Assembly: GCA_039989895.1 (NCBI GenBank)
Contig: JBDXGY010000002.1
Coordinates: forward strand, 1 to 64,000
Source: Hyphomicrobiales bacterium
GTDB taxonomy: Bacteria; Pseudomonadota; Alphaproteobacteria; Rhizobiales; JACESI01
Reading direction: 5' to 3'
DNA: 64,000 nt
Positions 54,588-64,000 of the stretch are shown piece by piece (position 1 is the stretch's first letter; each line of letters opens with the position of its first letter). The notes beneath the pieces are model-generated. The model did no database searches and was not told where the DNA came from. It saw only the letters and a program-made list of their open reading frames with translations. Made by a program: the position numbers and the translations under genes.

Positions 54588-55415
54588 CTAAAGTGCTTTA
54601 ATGGTTGTGTATAGGTTTGTGCTGCCGCCTTGGCCGATGACTTTCTTGCCACTTGCCAAGCGGAAATTGCCGCGTGGATGCGCAACTGAGATAACATTAA
54701 TTCCGGCAACTTTCTTGTTTTCAACAACGCCGCCTTGTGTTTCCAAAATATGGACAAGTCCCGTCGTGTAATCATCAATGCTTGTGCCGGTGAAGCTGAT
54801 GTCACAGTTCTTATCTGTTGTCAGAATGAGCAGACTCCGGTCTGAATTTTGATAAACTTGGCTTTTCTTTTCACTGACAATTTTTGTAAGATCGCTACGA
54901 CCATCAAATGTATTTCTAAAATCTCCAGATGCACGTTTCAAACAAGCATCAACATTTCTGTAGATAGCTTCATTTTCTACAAGAGAAGTCGAAATTGCAC
55001 GCTCTTTGGCTTCTTTGCCAGATTTGCGTCGCTCAAGTTCAGCTTTTAGTTTCTCTAGTTCAGACAACTGGCTGTCGCGAATTTCAGATGGCGAGAGATT
55101 GACTTTTGCTTGGTCTATTTCGCCGGCACCTTGTCTGCGGGCAAGTTCTTGTTTCGCAGCGCTCAAATCTTGTTTGAGAGCGCCGGAACGTTTTTGCAGC
55201 TCTGCTCGCAATGCCTGAAGCTCTGCCAAAACTTCTGCTTGGCCATCATAAACCTCGCCACTGGCTTTGGTGGTCTTGGTTTTGGCTTTTGAGTCTGCGT
55301 CTGGTAACTTGTCAAAAACACCACCAAGAGGACCGCCACCGCAACCAGCCAATGCGATCGATAGAGCCAAAAGCCCTACTGCGCTGTGTAACCGGTTTTT
55401 CTTCAAAAAAGCCAA
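54588..55415 (-). CDS. Predicted lipoprotein with coiled-coil, between sucC and sucD
   Basis: A 275-residue protein with a lipoprotein signal: basic start MAFLKKNR, hydrophobic core and lipobox LAGC with Cys25. The next ~35 residues are a flexible Gly/Lys/Ser/Thr part; then a coiled-coil rich in Ala/Leu/Glu/Lys/Arg (about 60-150, for example [15 protein letters not shown]); the C-terminal ~130 residues form a globular domain with two cysteines (DACLK and KNCDIS) that may bond. The residue after Cys25 is Gly, not Asp, so outer-membrane sorting is expected. No family is recognised. It sits in frame order between sucC and sucD on the same strand (gaps 20 and 29 bp) and must be co-transcribed with them. 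Confidence 0.8.
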   Translation of the reverse strand: MAFLKKNRLHSAVGLLALSIALAGCGGGPLGGVFDKLPDADSKAKTKTTKASGEVYDGQAEVLAELQALRAELQKRSGALKQDLSAAKQELARRQGAGEIDQAKVNLSPSEIRDSQLSELEKLKAELERRKSGKEAKERAISTSLVENEAIYRNVDACLKRASGDFRNTFDGRSDLTKIVSEKKSQVYQNSDRSLLILTTDKNCDISFTGTSIDDYTTGLVHILETQGGVVENKKVAGINVISVAHPRGNFRLASGKKVIGQGGSTNLYTTIKAL

Positions 55416-55434
55416 TGCGGTATCCTTAGTCGGG

Positions 55435-56628
55435 TTACGCGTTAACAGCTGCTACAATTTTCTGTGCTGCATCATCTAGGTCATCAGCAGGGATCACATT
55501 GAGATCGCTTTCGTTGATAATGGCTTTGCCTTTATCAACGTTGGTTCCCTCAAGGCGGACGACAAGTGGAACTTCTAGGCCGACTTCTTTCACGGCCATT
55601 AGCACACCTTGAGCAATCACATCACATTGCATGATACCGCCGAAAATATTGACCAAAATGCCTTTAACATTCGGGTCGGCAGTAATGATTTTGAAGGCAG
55701 CCGTTACTTTTTCTGTTGTTGCGCCACCACCCACATCAAGGAAGTTAGCAGGTTCCTGGCCATAAAGTTTGATAATGTCCATGGTTGCCATAGCAAGACC
55801 AGCGCCGTTGACCATGCAGCCAATGCTGCCATCAAGAGCGACATAAGAAAGGTCATATTTTGCGGCTTCGATTTCTTTGGCGTCTTCTTCTGTCAGGTCG
55901 CGTAATTCTTGCAACTGGGACTGACGAAATTCTGCGTTGCCATCGAAAGAGACTTTGGCATCAAGGACGCGCAAATGGCCGTCTTTTAAAATGACCAATG
56001 GATTGATTTCGAGCAAGCTCATGTCGGTCTCGGTAAAGGCCTTATAAAGCGTGGGGAAGAGTGTCATGCCGTCAGCGCGGGCGTCGCCTTTAAGTTGGAA
56101 AGCGTCACATACGGCAGAGGCAATAGCATCATTAGCGCCCGTTGATGGCTCAACATCAATAGTATGAATTTTTTCTGGAGTTGCCTCAGCAACAGCCTCA
56201 ATATCCATGCCGCCTTCTGTTGATGCGACGAAAGAAACTTTGCCTGTTTCCCGATTAACCAAAATTGAGAGGTAAAGCTCATTTTCAATATCAGCACCAT
56301 CTTCAATATAAAGGCGGTTGACTTGTTTGCCTGCGGGGCCTGTCTGCTTTGTGACAAGTGTGTTGCCAAGCATTTCTGAGACATGCGCTTTTGCTTCTTC
56401 TTTTGAAAAAGCAACGCGTACACCGCCTTTTGAGCCTTGCGGGAGCTCGTTAAATGTACCTTTACCGCGTCCGCCAGCGTGTATCTGGCTTTTAACAACA
56501 TAAACGGGTCCAGGCAGCGCATCGAGTGCAGCATTGATATCGCCTGCATTTAAGATGGGAACGCCGAGAGATACCGGTGCGCCGAATGTTTTGAGGAGTG
56601 CTTTGGCTTGATATTCGTGAATGTTCAT
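55435..56628 (-). CDS. sucC: Succinate-CoA ligase [ADP-forming] subunit beta
   Basis: A 397-residue ATP-grasp beta subunit of succinyl-CoA synthetase. Start [30 protein letters not shown] (nucleotide grip), LEINPLVI (metal site), [31 protein letters not shown] and [11 protein letters not shown] (succinate/CoA region) are as expected. It heads the operon transcribed leftward through sucD-sucA-sucB-SDR-lpdA. It is separated from mdh by a terminator, so mdh and sucC are separate transcription units. Confidence 0.97.
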   Translation of the reverse strand: MNIHEYQAKALLKTFGAPVSLGVPILNAGDINAALDALPGPVYVVKSQIHAGGRGKGTFNELPQGSKGGVRVAFSKEEAKAHVSEMLGNTLVTKQTGPAGKQVNRLYIEDGADIENELYLSILVNRETGKVSFVASTEGGMDIEAVAEATPEKIHTIDVEPSTGANDAIASAVCDAFQLKGDARADGMTLFPTLYKAFTETDMSLLEINPLVILKDGHLRVLDAKVSFDGNAEFRQSQLQELRDLTEEDAKEIEAAKYDLSYVALDGSIGCMVNGAGLAMATMDIIKLYGQEPANFLDVGGGATTEKVTAAFKIITADPNVKGILVNIFGGIMQCDVIAQGVLMAVKEVGLEVPLVVRLEGTNVDKGKAIINESDLNVIPADDLDDAAQKIVAAVNA

Positions 56629-56717
56629 GGTTGCCGCTCTGCTGAAAAATGAAATCCGGTTGGTTTAAATTTATTTACTCATTATGTCTAAAGTAAAACT
56701 TACACCACACTACCTTA

Positions 56718-56746
56718 ATAAAAAGGCGTCGATTTTATCGACGCCC
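56718..56746 (-). terminator. Rho-independent terminator after mdh
   Basis: GGCGTCGAT/ATCGACGCC, a perfect 9-bp stem (56725-56733 with 56737-56745) with a 3-base loop. On the minus strand the second arm is followed by TTTTTATT. It ends the mdh transcript before sucC. Confidence 0.92.
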
Positions 56747-56754
56747 ATGTTTTC

Positions 56755-57750
<996 letters not shown>

Positions 57751-57877
57751 TTAGTTACTTGTTGCTACCCTCATTGTTGCAGTAGTGCAACCCGTCATAT
57801 GTTAATTGTTTTCTTTTGACTTTAGAAAATAATCATTTCTTACGTTAACGTAATCCATGGGCTGAATATGATTGCCT

Positions 57878-59050
57878 TTACTCGTGCTTCGCGGCGTGTG
57901 GTTCGGCAAGATAGCTGTCTGATTGCATTTCAATGAGTCGTGATACAGTGCGATCAAATTCAAATGCTTCGACATTGTTTAAACTGACATTTAACTCATG
58001 CGGCGGTTTAGCGGCCGTGGCGACAAGTTTAACGCGGGAATCATAAAGCGCGTCGATGAGATTAATAAACCTTTTTGCTTCATTGCGCTTTTCGCCGATG
58101 AACAAAGGAATGTCGTCGATAAAAAGTGTGTGGAATGTTTGCGCGATTTTTAAATAATCTGCGGCACCCAATGGCTTTTCACAAAGATTTGAAAAAGTGA
58201 ACCTCGCTGCACCAAGTGCGGCGCGTGGCACTTCTATTGTACGCCCTTTTACGGTGAGGGCCATCGGGTTCGCTTGTTGATTGCCGACAAGGGCTTGCCA
58301 GGCGGCATCAATTTTCGAGCGAGATGTGCCTCCCAAAGGATAAGAATAAACGGGTTGATTGCCGAGTTTTTCTAGCCTGAAATCAGTGCGGGCGTCGAGT
58401 TGTGTGATGGTGACGCGCTCTTTGAGCATATCTATAAAGGGTAAAAAGTCTTCCCGTTGAAGGCCGTCTTGATAAAGATCATCTGGATCGACATTTGATG
58501 TTGCGACGATCACGACATTGCGAGAGAAAAGATGGGTGAACAGTCTACGCATTATCATGGCATCGGTGATGTCACGCACTGTGAATTCATCGAAACACAA
58601 TAGCCTTACTTCGTCGGCAATGGCATCGGCCACAGGTATAATGGGATCGTCTTGTTTTGTTTCGCCGCGCTTTAAGGCTTGTCGGTGTAGATGGATGCGG
58701 TTGTGAACATCAATCATGAACTCGTGGAAATGTACCCGTTTCTTGCGCTTGATGGGCGTTTCTTCGAAAAAAATATCCATCAACATCGTTTTGCCGCGAC
58801 CCACACCCCCCCAAATATAAAGTCCAAGCACGGTGCTCCACACAGATGTGCGAGCACTAAATAGCCAGCCAAGAGAGCTTTTCTTATTTGCGAGTTTGCG
58901 TTCACCCAGTATGGCATTGAGGGAGTCGAGGCTTTTGACGACAGCAAGTTGTGCTGGGTCTCTTTCTAAAACACCATTTTCTATCATTTGAAGATAGCGA
59001 TTAAGAACATTATCTTGGTGTCTTACTAGGGGGGTGGTAGGGCGTGTCAT
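57878..59050 (-). CDS. zapE: Cell division protein ZapE (AFG1-like ATPase)
   Basis: A 390-residue AAA-type ATPase of the AFG1/ZapE family, which binds FtsZ and contributes to division under stress in E. coli. Walker A is YIWGGVGRGKTMLMD, Walker B LLCFDEFTVRD, followed by sensor ATSNVDPDDLY; DIPLFIGEKRNEAKRFINLIDALYD is a family signature. It is upstream of mdh on the same strand with a 160 bp gap, so a separate promoter for mdh is probable. The mdh-zapE neighbourhood is common in Rhizobiales. Confidence 0.95.
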   Translation of the reverse strand: MTRPTTPLVRHQDNVLNRYLQMIENGVLERDPAQLAVVKSLDSLNAILGERKLANKKSSLGWLFSARTSVWSTVLGLYIWGGVGRGKTMLMDIFFEETPIKRKKRVHFHEFMIDVHNRIHLHRQALKRGETKQDDPIIPVADAIADEVRLLCFDEFTVRDITDAMIMRRLFTHLFSRNVVIVATSNVDPDDLYQDGLQREDFLPFIDMLKERVTITQLDARTDFRLEKLGNQPVYSYPLGGTSRSKIDAAWQALVGNQQANPMALTVKGRTIEVPRAALGAARFTFSNLCEKPLGAADYLKIAQTFHTLFIDDIPLFIGEKRNEAKRFINLIDALYDSRVKLVATAAKPPHELNVSLNNVEAFEFDRTVSRLIEMQSDSYLAEPHAAKHE

Positions 59051-59174
59051 TGTTATATTTGGTCAACCAAAAGCAATTATAACTGGAATACGTTTGAATC
59101 GTTAGAACGTATTCAAGTTTAAAACAAGTTACGATACCGATGTTGGTTCGTTTGGGATTGAGAACTTGCGGCTA

Positions 59175-59507
59175 TCAGGCGTTTTCGTCTTTTACTTGTT
59201 TCTTTATATCTTCCCAACCTCTACCCGCCGCCATCATGCAAGCTTTACCTTGCGCATTGGTCATCAAAATAGTCCATGTCCCGTTTTCTTGTGAGACGAA
59301 AACCTGCATCACTCCTTGGTCGGATACAAGGCCAATGCCATGTTCGGTCTCGCCATATTTTTTAGTGAGTGTTTCAACGATGGTTGCGTGGGCGCCGCAT
59401 CGTGAAGCTGCTGTGAGGGCATTTGCTGGGGTGATTGAGGGTGTTGTGCTAAGCGCAAACAAGAGGATAGCGCTGGTCTTTAGTGCTTGGGTTAGGCGTA
59501 CAGGCAT
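59175..59507 (-). CDS. Small secreted hypothetical protein
   Basis: A 110-residue exported protein with a signal peptide (about residues 1-30, ending ANA) and AAGGAG before its ATG. The mature part is CGAHATIVETLTKKYGE, GLVSDQGVMQVFVSQENGTWTILMTNAQGKACMMAAGRGWE. Similar short proteins with a CxxxxxIVxxL start and WTI(L/I)xTxPxGxxCxxAAGxxW end are widespread in alphaproteobacteria, with no function assigned. The two cysteines (CGAH and KACMM) probably form a disulfide. It stands alone between zapE and the Omp19-like gene. Confidence 0.8.
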   Translation of the reverse strand: MPVRLTQALKTSAILLFALSTTPSITPANALTAASRCGAHATIVETLTKKYGETEHGIGLVSDQGVMQVFVSQENGTWTILMTNAQGKACMMAAGRGWEDIKKQVKDENA

Positions 59508-59741
59508 GACTGGCTCCTTATCTCATTAACGAGATGCCGTCGGTCGCGCACGTTTGCTTACCCTGACTTGATCTTAAAACTTATAAAAGCGTGCTTGCTA
59601 CCTTCTTTATCATCTCAAGTGTATCGAGCCGGTTTTTAGCTTCCGGCTACCAACAATGGTTCGCTAGCATGGTTTATATTGTCTTAACGTGGGGTATTTT
59701 TATTATATGGGTTAGCTCAATGAGAGCTATATGACTCGGTT

Positions 59742-60332
59742 TTAGCGGAAGACGCTAATAGCTTTGCCACCAGATTCTGTACTGCCATCAAAGCGGTTGG
59801 GACCTGATGCAATGAGGCGGGCAATAGTTGCACCTTGGGCATTTGATAATGTTAATTGTTTGCCTGTCAGCTTCCATGAGCCAATACTCACGAGAGTACT
59901 GTCGCTGCATTTGCGAGTTGAGGCACGAAAGCCAGCGGTCCATGTGGTCAAGCTAAGGTTCAATGCGCAGGTATCAGCTTTCGCAGATACATTCCACGCC
60001 CCCAAAACCGCATTGCGGCCAAAATCGATGTCGGGCCCAACGGTGATATTATCACTTAATGAAACACCTGTATTCGTCTGCTTTGGCAATTGAGGAATAG
60101 CTTGTAGATCGCCGCCAGCGGAGGCAGTCTCGATTTTTGGTGGTGTATAGCCACTTGGCGCGCTTGGAACTGTTGTATTGGCTGTTGGTAAGGCGTTCGA
60201 TGTGACGGGCGCAACAGGTGCAGGGGTCAGGGCAGTTGGGGTAATTGGCTGTTGCAGCCGCTGTTGCGGCGCGCAGGCCGCAACGCCAATACTAATGGCT
60301 AGAAGTGTTGATTGGCTATGTATTTTCTTCAT
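59742..60332 (-). CDS. Omp19-like lipoprotein, protease inhibitor Inh/AprI domain
   Basis: A 196-residue lipoprotein. ATG 60332 follows AAGAG; the lipobox is VAAC with Cys20, so the first residues of the longer frame to 60407 are not translated as part of it. A proline/threonine-rich linker (about 25-90) leads to a C-terminal domain (about 105-196) with LGAWNVSAKADTCALNLSLTTW, FRASTRKCSDS, IGSWKLTGKQLTLSNAQG and IARLIASGPNRFDGST, the Inh/AprI fold of metalloprotease inhibitors as in Brucella Omp19. The two cysteines of the domain match the conserved disulfide. Likely role: protecting the cell surface from proteases. Confidence 0.88.
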   Translation of the reverse strand: MKKIHSQSTLLAISIGVAACAPQQRLQQPITPTALTPAPVAPVTSNALPTANTTVPSAPSGYTPPKIETASAGGDLQAIPQLPKQTNTGVSLSDNITVGPDIDFGRNAVLGAWNVSAKADTCALNLSLTTWTAGFRASTRKCSDSTLVSIGSWKLTGKQLTLSNAQGATIARLIASGPNRFDGSTESGGKAISVFR

Positions 60333-60462
60333 AAGATAGCTCTTAGTTGAAATCGACCACAGGTTGTATAAGGCTGTATACAACACTTTGCCGTGCATGG
60401 CCATCAACTTTACGTTGAAAATAAATCCTTAGGACGTTTTCCCATACTGGCGAAGTCGAACC

Positions 60463-60903
60463 TTATTTTGCAGCGGCATCCGTTAGTTTGTTAAGTGCTC
60501 CGGTTATTTTAGCAAATACTTCATCAGCGCCTGAAATATCATAACGCGCTTTCATTTTTGCTGGGTCGAGATATGCGATTGTCGTTTTGCCTGCTTCTTC
60601 AAAAACAAGAACACGGAGAGGTAAATCAAGTCCGGCGCGTATGTTGGCCTGCATAACTGGCGTGCCAATTTTTGGGTTGCCAAAAACAACCAATGTTGCC
60701 GGTGCAAGTTCAGCATCAACTGATTTCGCTCCTGCGGCATGGTCGATAACTGCGAATACTTTTGCGCCTGCGCCTTCAACAGCTGCAGTGAATTGGGCAA
60801 CGGTTTTTTCGACTGAGTGCGGGCTTGTTTTAGTGATCATGTCGTCTGCCATAGCGGCTCCTGCAAAGAAAATGAAAGTGAAGAAAAAGCAAAGGTAACG
60901 CAT
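60463..60903 (-). CDS. DUF302 family periplasmic protein
   Basis: A 146-residue exported protein with a signal peptide (to AAMADD) and a DUF302 domain: TSPHSVEKTVAQFTAAVEGAGAKVFAVIDH, ATLVVFGNPKIGTPVMQAN, LDLPLRVLVFEEAGKTTIAYLDP. The fold is a small TATA-binding-like domain; function unknown, though some family members are linked to metal or redox stress. ATG 60903 with GGAGA before it is preferred to ATG 60915. Confidence 0.9.
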   Translation of the reverse strand: MRYLCFFFTFIFFAGAAMADDMITKTSPHSVEKTVAQFTAAVEGAGAKVFAVIDHAAGAKSVDAELAPATLVVFGNPKIGTPVMQANIRAGLDLPLRVLVFEEAGKTTIAYLDPAKMKARYDISGADEVFAKITGALNKLTDAAAK

Positions 60904-61028
60904 TATATTCTCCATTGTTGTTTGTGTTTTGCGATAAATAATAGGCTTATATTTTGTGCCCTTACAATCGTTTGAAACTAATAAGCTGATAGGCGTAGTT
61001 AATTATTCATACTTAAAAACGGCTAAAA

Positions 61029-61811
61029 TTAGATGCGCCGCTCGACCATCATTTTTTTAACTTCAGCAATTGCTTTTGCTGGGTTCAATCCTTTAGGGCA
61101 AGTTTGTGCGCAGTTCATGATTGTATGGCAACGGTAAAGACGGAACGGATCTTCAAGATTATCAAGACGTTCTCCAGTTGCTTCATCGCGGCTATCAATT
61201 AACCAGCGGTAGGCCTGAAGAAGAACGGCAGGCCCAAGATAACGGTCAGAGTTCCACCAGTATGATGGGCAGGATGTGGAACAGCACGCGCACAAAATAC
61301 ACTCATAAAGCCCATCAAGCTTTTCGCGATCTTCGTGGCTTTGGCCCCATTCTTTTTCAGGCTGGGTTGTTGATGTTTGTAGCCAAGGCTCGATAGAGCG
61401 GTGCTGGGCATAAAAATTAGTTAGATCAGGCACCAAGTCTTTAACTACAGGTAGATGCGGTAGCGGGTAAATTTTGACAACATCACCGGCCACTTCATCC
61501 ATGCCTTTTAGGCAGGCCAGATTGTTTGTTCCATCAATATTCATGGCGCAAGAGCCACAAATACCCTCGCGGCAAGACCGGCGGAATGTCAGGGTTGGAT
61601 CGACTTTATTTTTAATCCAGATCAATCCGTCAAGAACCATAGGTCCGCAATCATTGCGATCAACATAATAAGTGTCGATTGTTGGATTGGCGTCATCATC
61701 CGGGCTCCAACGGTAAATGCGATACTCTGTAAGCTTGCTCGCGCCCTCAGGTTTAGGCCATGTTTTGCCCGGTGACATTGTTGAGTTCTTAGGAAGCGTC
61801 AGTTGAACCAT
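61029..61811 (-). CDS. sdhB: Succinate dehydrogenase iron-sulfur subunit
   Basis: A 260-residue SdhB carrying the electron relay of complex II: the [2Fe-2S] motif [15 protein letters not shown]...C, the [4Fe-4S] [11 protein letters not shown] and the [3Fe-4S] [14 protein letters not shown]. The N-terminus has the [17 protein letters not shown] ferredoxin-like part. It is the last sdh gene, 47 bp after sdhA, and passes electrons from the flavoprotein to ubiquinone in the membrane. Confidence 0.97.
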   Translation of the reverse strand: MVQLTLPKNSTMSPGKTWPKPEGASKLTEYRIYRWSPDDDANPTIDTYYVDRNDCGPMVLDGLIWIKNKVDPTLTFRRSCREGICGSCAMNIDGTNNLACLKGMDEVAGDVVKIYPLPHLPVVKDLVPDLTNFYAQHRSIEPWLQTSTTQPEKEWGQSHEDREKLDGLYECILCACCSTSCPSYWWNSDRYLGPAVLLQAYRWLIDSRDEATGERLDNLEDPFRLYRCHTIMNCAQTCPKGLNPAKAIAEVKKMMVERRI

Positions 61812-61858
61812 GATGATCTCTTAATCGTTTTTATAAGGGTTTGTCTGCTGGGTTTACC

Positions 61859-63688
61859 CTAGTAGACACGGGCTTTTGGCTTAATATAGGCGATCTCATT
61901 CGACATCGTGTAAGTGTGCACTGGACGTTTTTCTAATTTCACTTTTTTCTTATCCAGATCAACGAATGAGAGCGAATGGTGCATCCATTTTTTATCGTCG
62001 CGATCAGGGAAATCTTCGTGCGCGTGAGCGCCACGGCTTTCCTTGCGGTTTTGCGCCGAATCCATGGTCACAACAGCTTGCGCAATCAGGTTATCATATT
62101 CCATTGTCTCAATAAGGTCGGAATTCCAAATCAGCGATCGATCTGTGACTTTGATGTCATCACTTGAGTTCCAAACCTGATGGATTTTATCGTGGCCTTC
62201 ATCAAGAATTTCTGTTGTTCGGAAAACGGCACAATTGTTCTGCATGGTGTCTTGCATGGAGGCGCGCAATTCTGCAGTTGATGTAGAGCCATCCGCATAA
62301 CGGAAGTGATCAAGGCGTGCGAGTGAATTTTCACCTGCGCCTTTTGGAAGTAAGGCTTGTTTTTCGCCTGCAGTCACGGTTTCGGCACAGCGCAGACCAG
62401 CTGCACGACCAAAGACAACAAGATCGATGAGTGAGTTAGAACCAAGGCGGTTCGCGCCGTGAACAGACACACAGGCCGCCTCGCCAATGGCCATCAAGCC
62501 TGGCACCACACAATCGGGATCACCACCTATTTTTGTAAGCACTTCACCATGATAATTTGTTGGAATACCGCCCATATTATAGTGAACGGTTGGGATTACG
62601 GGGATCGGATCTTTTGTGACGTCGACGCCTGCGAAAATGCGGGCTGATTCAGAAATGCCCGGCAAGCGTTCTGCCAGAAGATCGGGGTCAAGGTGATCAA
62701 GGTGCAGATGGATATGGTCGTCTTTAGCGCCAACACCACGGCCTTCACGGATTTCCATAGTCATGGAACGTGAGACCACATCGCGGGAGGCCAGATCTTT
62801 TGCACTTGGTGCATAGCGCTCCATAAAGCGCTCGCCTTCAGAATTGGTCAAATAACCACCTTCGCCGCGTGACCCTTCGGTAATCAGGCAGCCTGCGCCA
62901 TAAATGCCGGTTGGGTGGAATTGTACGAATTCCATATCTTGAAGTGGCAAACCTGCACGCAAGACCATGGCGTTTCCATCACCCGTACAGGTGTGTGCTG
63001 ATGTTGCAGAGAAATAGGCGCGGCCATAACCGCCGGTTGCAAGAATAACTTTTTGAGCACGGAAGCGGTGAATTTCACCTGTTTCCATGTCGAGGGAAAC
63101 GCAACCACGACAGGCGCCGTCTTCCATGATGAGATCAATGGCAAAATGCTCAATGAAGAATTCGGTGTCATAGCGTAGCGACTGGCCATAAAGGGTATGC
63201 AAGATGGCGTGGCCTGTGCGGTCTGCGGCGGCACAGGTACGCTGCGCTGCGGGGCCTTCGCCGAATTTTGTTGTCATGCCACCAAACGGACGCTGGTAAA
63301 TTTTACCTTCTTCTGTTCGCGAGAAAGGCACACCAAAGTGTTCAAGTTCATAAACGGCCTGGGGCGCTTCACGGCACAGATATTCGATGGCGTCTTGGTC
63401 TCCGAGCCAGTCGGAGCCTTTGACCGTGTCATACATATGCCATTGCCAGTTATCTTCACCCATGTTGCCAAGGGATGCGGAAATGCCGCCTTGAGCTGCT
63501 ACCGTGTGGGAGCGGGTTGGAAATACTTTTGAGATACAGGCGGTTTTCAAACCAGTTTTGGCAGCACCCAATGCGGCTCGAAGACCTGCGCCACCTGCGC
63601 CGACAACCACCACGTCAAAAGTGTGATCAATGAAAGTGTAAGCCCGTCCATTGATGTTGACGCTGGCTTTTGCTGCATTTTCAGTCAT
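61859..63688 (-). CDS. sdhA: Succinate dehydrogenase flavoprotein subunit
   Basis: A 609-residue FAD-binding subunit that oxidises succinate to fumarate. [17 protein letters not shown] binds FAD; the covalent FAD His lies in [38 protein letters not shown] and the catalytic Arg in [23 protein letters not shown] are present. Length is normal. Operon order on the minus strand is sdhD-sdhA-sdhB (sdhC presumably further right, outside the window). Confidence 0.98.
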   Translation of the reverse strand: MTENAAKASVNINGRAYTFIDHTFDVVVVGAGGAGLRAALGAAKTGLKTACISKVFPTRSHTVAAQGGISASLGNMGEDNWQWHMYDTVKGSDWLGDQDAIEYLCREAPQAVYELEHFGVPFSRTEEGKIYQRPFGGMTTKFGEGPAAQRTCAAADRTGHAILHTLYGQSLRYDTEFFIEHFAIDLIMEDGACRGCVSLDMETGEIHRFRAQKVILATGGYGRAYFSATSAHTCTGDGNAMVLRAGLPLQDMEFVQFHPTGIYGAGCLITEGSRGEGGYLTNSEGERFMERYAPSAKDLASRDVVSRSMTMEIREGRGVGAKDDHIHLHLDHLDPDLLAERLPGISESARIFAGVDVTKDPIPVIPTVHYNMGGIPTNYHGEVLTKIGGDPDCVVPGLMAIGEAACVSVHGANRLGSNSLIDLVVFGRAAGLRCAETVTAGEKQALLPKGAGENSLARLDHFRYADGSTSTAELRASMQDTMQNNCAVFRTTEILDEGHDKIHQVWNSSDDIKVTDRSLIWNSDLIETMEYDNLIAQAVVTMDSAQNRKESRGAHAHEDFPDRDDKKWMHHSLSFVDLDKKKVKLEKRPVHTYTMSNEIAYIKPKARVY

Positions 63689-63723
63689 GTGTTGTTCCCG
63701 GATTGAGCCGAATTAAATGTAGT

Positions 63724-64000
63724 CTAAAGCGCGAGCTTCAGAATTGAAAACACGCTTAGTCCGCCAACGAGAATGGCAAAAAAGGTGTTGCCCATGAGGG
63801 CGAGAATTTTTGCAGTTTCATTTGGAATGTAATCTTCGATGATTACCTGCATACCAAGGCGCATGTGAATGATGCCGCTTAGGATGAACAGCAAGAAGAA
63901 AACCGCGACAAGAGGAGAGGACAATGTCTCCACAACATCGGTATAGGGTTTGCCGATTACACAAAGCAGAACAAAAATAAAAATAATTGCGAGAATCAAT
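63724..64000 (-). CDS. sdhD: Succinate dehydrogenase membrane anchor SdhD (N-terminus outside the window)
   Basis: The last 91 codons of a small membrane anchor, open to the right edge. Two to three hydrophobic segments are visible ([50 protein letters not shown]). [13 protein letters not shown] holds the conserved haem-ligand His and the Asp-Tyr near the ubiquinone site. The rest of the gene and sdhC should follow to the right. Confidence 0.93.
   Translation of the reverse strand, partial: LILAIIFIFVLLCVIGKPYTDVVETLSSPLVAVFFLLFILSGIIHMRLGMQVIIEDYIPNETAKILALMGNTFFAILVGGLSVFSILKLAL

Noticed and set aside
59714-59728. AGCTC/GAGCT hairpin downstream of the Omp19-like gene as terminator
   Set aside because: Five-bp stem without a T-tract; too weak to call.

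Overview
This 64 kb window is a stretch of core chromosome from an alphaproteobacterium, most likely a member of the Hyphomicrobiales (Rhizobiales). The inference rests on several lineage-typical items found together: a GcrA cell-cycle regulator, a DUF2794 protein, a SAM-II riboswitch in front of metZ, Irr-type iron control boxes at bfr/bfd, an Omp19-like lipoprotein inhibitor, long-form PstC/PstA and Dcd proteins, and the mdh-suc-lpd and sdh gene order. No rRNA, tRNA, insertion sequence, prophage, CRISPR array or defence system was found.

Layout. 1-8 kb: the 3' part of ftsY (starting inside a hexanucleotide repeat that encodes Pro-Glu), a secreted orphan, ispZ/yciB, a DUF1223 protein, htpG with a candidate small RNA upstream, DUF2794, a GNAT acetyltransferase and a BI-1 membrane protein. 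8-18 kb: a YbbA/YbbP-type ABC transporter divergent from a TesA-type esterase, priA, a transaldolase-family aldolase, metZ with its SAM-II riboswitch and terminator, and dcd. 18-22 kb: a secreted PHB-depolymerase-like esterase, bfr and bfd with three Irr-type boxes, ppk2, and a FadL-type porin. 22.7-31 kb: the complete phosphate regulon phoR-pstSCAB-phoU-phoB with a three-half-site Pho box before pstS. 31-35 kb: gcrA, then argD-argF-hslO behind a promoter-proximal terminator. 35-43 kb: a secreted five-EF-hand protein, an OmpR-type two-component pair, and an RND pump with its membrane fusion protein. 43-46.7 kb: trkH, apaG, a XerC-type recombinase and a small secreted orphan. 46.7-57.7 kb: the TCA-cycle block mdh, sucC, lipoprotein, sucD, sucA, sucB, SDR, lpdA, all on the minus strand. 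57.9-64 kb: zapE, small envelope proteins including an Omp19-like inhibitor and a DUF302 protein, then sdhB, sdhA and the C-terminal part of sdhD.

Functionally the window joins central carbon metabolism (2-oxoglutarate to oxaloacetate), phosphate sensing and uptake (Pst/Pho plus PPK2), iron storage under Irr-like control, sulfur amino-acid and arginine synthesis, and envelope functions. The least ordinary points are a lipoprotein gene between sucC and sucD, a SucB with two lipoyl domains, an RND pump with an extra hydrophobic block, a C-rich-loop RNA candidate upstream of htpG, a pair of unexplained 31-bp repeats upstream of phoR, and a terminator placed almost on the argD promoter. I did not find a convincing wholly new multi-gene system; the suc-operon lipoprotein and the EF-hand/two-component group are the best leads.
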